A DNA stretch of 6,723 nt from Leucobacter sp. (GTDB taxonomy: Bacteria; Actinomycetota; Actinomycetes; Actinomycetales; Microbacteriaceae), in contig JAPSIU010000149.1 in NCBI GenBank assembly GCA_031178565.1, forward strand, positions 1-6,723, read 5' to 3'. Both the position numbers and the translations under genes were made by a program. The notes beneath the pieces were generated by a model. The model was not told the origin of the DNA and searched no databases. It worked only from the letters and a program-made list of their open reading frames with translations. Each line of letters starts with the position of its first letter. The stretch's first letter is position 1. Of the stretch, positions 5,289 to 6,723 are shown piece after piece.

Positions 5289-6041
5289 TCGAGCGATATG
5301 GGACTGGTCGCGCGCGTCGCGCACCTCGGCAAGCACTACGGAGACGGCGAGCAGCGGGTGACCGCACTCGACGACGTCTCGATCGGGATCCGGAGGGGGC
5401 AGTTCACGGCGATCATGGGACCGTCGGGATCGGGCAAGTCGACCCTCATGCACGTGATGGCGGGGCTCGACACTCCGACGGAGGGCCGCGTATGGCTCGG
5501 AGACGACGAGATCACCGGTCTCGGCGACGCCGCGCTCACGAGGCTGCGCAGACGCCGGATCGGCTTCGTGTTCCAGGCGTTCAACCTCGTGCCGACGCTC
5601 GACGTGCGCGGAAACCTTCGGCTCCCCTTCGAGCTCGACGGGCGCGGGCCGAACGCGATCGAGCGGGAGCGCATCGATTCGCTCGTGCACGCCCTCGGCC
5701 TCGCGGAGCGCACCGGACACCGCCCGCACGAGCTCTCGGGCGGCCAGCAGCAGCGCGTCGCGATCGCCCGCGCGCTCGCCACGCAGCCCGACATCATCTT
5801 CGCCGACGAGCCGACCGGTGCGCTCGACTCCCGCACCGGGCGGGAGGTGCTCGGGCTGCTCCGCTCCGCGGTCGTCGACTCGGGCCAGAGCATCGCGATG
5901 GTGACCCACGATCCCGTCGCGGCGAGCCACGCCGACCGGATCCTCTTCCTCGCGGACGGACGCATCGTCGGCGATTCGGGGGCGATGTCCCCCGAGCAGA
6001 TCTCCGAGGCGATGCTGAACCTCGAGGCGGTGGCGATATGA
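5277..6041 (+). CDS. ABC transporter ATP-binding protein (MacB/LolD type)
   Basis: A 254-residue ATPase that powers an FtsX-type permease at the membrane. Seen: Walker A GPSGSGKST (48-56), Q-loop FQAFNL with Q100, signature LSGGQQQR (153-160), Walker B IIFADEP (173-179, D177, E178), D-loop GALDS (181-185) and switch H211 (MVTHD). Family knowledge: FQAFNLVPTLDVRGNLRLP with LSGGQQQRVAIARAL and ADEPTGALDSRTGREVL is the hallmark of the MacB/LolD/FtsE-like branch, used for exporters and mechanotransmission rather than import. The ATG at 5277 has no Shine-Dalgarno but follows a -10 hexamer at leaderless distance. An in-frame ATG at 5298 (M8) is the alternative, with an equally weak site. Its stop overlaps the permease ATG (ATGA, 6038-6041), so translation is coupled. 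Substrate is unknown; peptides, lipids and drugs are all possible for this branch. Confidence 0.95.
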   Translation: MEIQSSDMGLVARVAHLGKHYGDGEQRVTALDDVSIGIRRGQFTAIMGPSGSGKSTLMHVMAGLDTPTEGRVWLGDDEITGLGDAALTRLRRRRIGFVFQAFNLVPTLDVRGNLRLPFELDGRGPNAIERERIDSLVHALGLAERTGHRPHELSGGQQQRVAIARALATQPDIIFADEPTGALDSRTGREVLGLLRSAVVDSGQSIAMVTHDPVAASHADRILFLADGRIVGDSGAMSPEQISEAMLNLEAVAI

Positions 6042-6723
6042 GGACCGGGATCCGCGAGCACGCCGCCACGATCGTCGTCTCCGCGCTGTCGAGTCTCTTC
6101 GCGGTCACCCTGATCCTGTTCACCGGGATCCTCACCGCGGCCATCGATCCGACTCTGCTGGAGGAGTCGGGCACGTTCCGGGCGATGCTGATGATGGTGG
6201 CGGCCATCTTCATCCTGATCGCGCTCTACGTGGGCGCGATCGTCACGGCGAACACGTTCTCCACCATCATCGCCGGCCGCACGCGCACGATCGCGCTGCT
6301 CAGGCTCGTCGGCGCGACCGCGACCCGGGTGCGCTCCCGCGTCGCGGGCGAGGGTTTCGCGATGGGGGCGATCGGCGCCGTTCTCGGTCTCGTGACGGCG
6401 GAGGCGCTGTGCGCGGCGGCGATCGCCTGGGGGCCCGCGCTCGGCTGGCTCCCCGGGGGGCGCGACTACCCCCTCTTCGACCCGATCGCGTTCGTCGCGG
6501 TGGCCGTGGTCGTGCTCACCACGTGGGCTGCGGCCTGGAGCGGATCGCGTCGCGTGGGCAGGGTCTCGCCCATCGAGGCGACGGGCGCTGCGGTCGAGCT
6601 CCGGCCCGAGGACGCCAGGCGACGCACCGGCCGCAGCGTCTGGGCGATCATCCTGCTCATCCTCGGGGCGGCCCTCCTCGCACTGGGGATCGTGTTCGGC
6701 CTGTTCACACCCCTCGCGCTGAT
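6038..6723 (+). CDS. FtsX-like ABC transporter permease, N-terminal part (cut by window edge)
   Basis: The 228 visible residues show about five membrane segments, at roughly 12-34, 49-75, 106-130, 148-168 and 201-223. Seen: residues 56-182 form one FtsX-type unit. It has AIVTANTFSTIIAGRTRTIALLRLVGAT (67-94, the conserved cytoplasmic 'R.rEiallr.lGAt' segment), then EGFAMGAIGAVLGLV and a final helix leading to SRRVGRVSPIEA (170-181). Family knowledge: such permeases pair with MacB/LolD-type ATPases. Unlike MacB itself, only about 15 residues separate helix 1 from helix 2, so there is no large extracytoplasmic domain at this point. The fifth helix starts what may be a second half, and a larger external domain or second FtsX unit would lie past the window. 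The ATG overlaps the ATPase stop, supporting one transporter complex. The 3' end is missing, not broken. Confidence 0.9.
   Translation, partial: MRTGIREHAATIVVSALSSLFAVTLILFTGILTAAIDPTLLEESGTFRAMLMMVAAIFILIALYVGAIVTANTFSTIIAGRTRTIALLRLVGATATRVRSRVAGEGFAMGAIGAVLGLVTAEALCAAAIAWGPALGWLPGGRDYPLFDPIAFVAVAVVVLTTWAAAWSGSRRVGRVSPIEATGAAVELRPEDARRRTGRSVWAIILLILGAALLALGIVFGLFTPLAL

Noticed and set aside
3450..5930. A longer amidohydrolase starting far upstream within the ABC ATPase
   Set aside because: The extra 277 residues are the complement of the ATPase gene and its promoter region. The ATG at 5099 has a strong ribosome binding site and the conserved fold starts there.

Overview
This is a very GC-rich window of high-GC Gram-positive (actinobacterial) character. 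Support comes from the strong G/C bias at third codon positions, TANNNT-type -10 hexamers, a probable leaderless gene start, and an alcohol dehydrogenase that closely resembles, from memory, the actinobacterial (Rhodococcus ruber) ADH-A type. A Microbacteriaceae-like genus is plausible, but that is inference. No rRNA, tRNA, CRISPR array, insertion sequence or phage gene was seen.

Left part (1-1129): two divergently transcribed genes share a promoter region of about 300 bp. On the minus strand is the N-terminal part of an ABC-F ATPase, cut by the window edge. On the plus strand is a small SRPBCC/AHSA1-fold protein. Each has a good 17-bp-spaced promoter. The ABC-F promoter carries a 21-bp inverted repeat over its predicted start point and a leader of about 175 nt.

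Centre (1197-5099, minus strand): three genes in the same direction form a probable catabolic operon. In transcription order these are an amidohydrolase family 3 (YtcJ-like) enzyme, an LLM-class flavin-dependent oxidoreductase and a zinc- and NAD-dependent alcohol dehydrogenase. Hydrolysis of an amide-like bond, flavin-dependent oxidation and alcohol/carbonyl interconversion would fit breakdown of one organic compound, but the substrate cannot be read from the sequence. The flavoenzyme start has no Shine-Dalgarno and overlaps the stop of a 14-codon upstream ORF.

Right part (5100-6723): a compact divergent control region of 177 bp separates the catabolic operon from a plus-strand ABC exporter pair. 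The pair is a MacB/LolD-type ATPase and an FtsX-type permease that runs off the end, coupled by an ATGA overlap. The control region holds a perfect 9-8-9 inverted repeat, overlapping divergent -10 hexamers, a 10-bp palindrome touching the ATPase start codon, an 11-nt direct repeat and a G-quadruplex-type tandem repeat. This is the densest unexplained structure in the window. The genes themselves belong to known families, and I see no convincing new multi-gene system.
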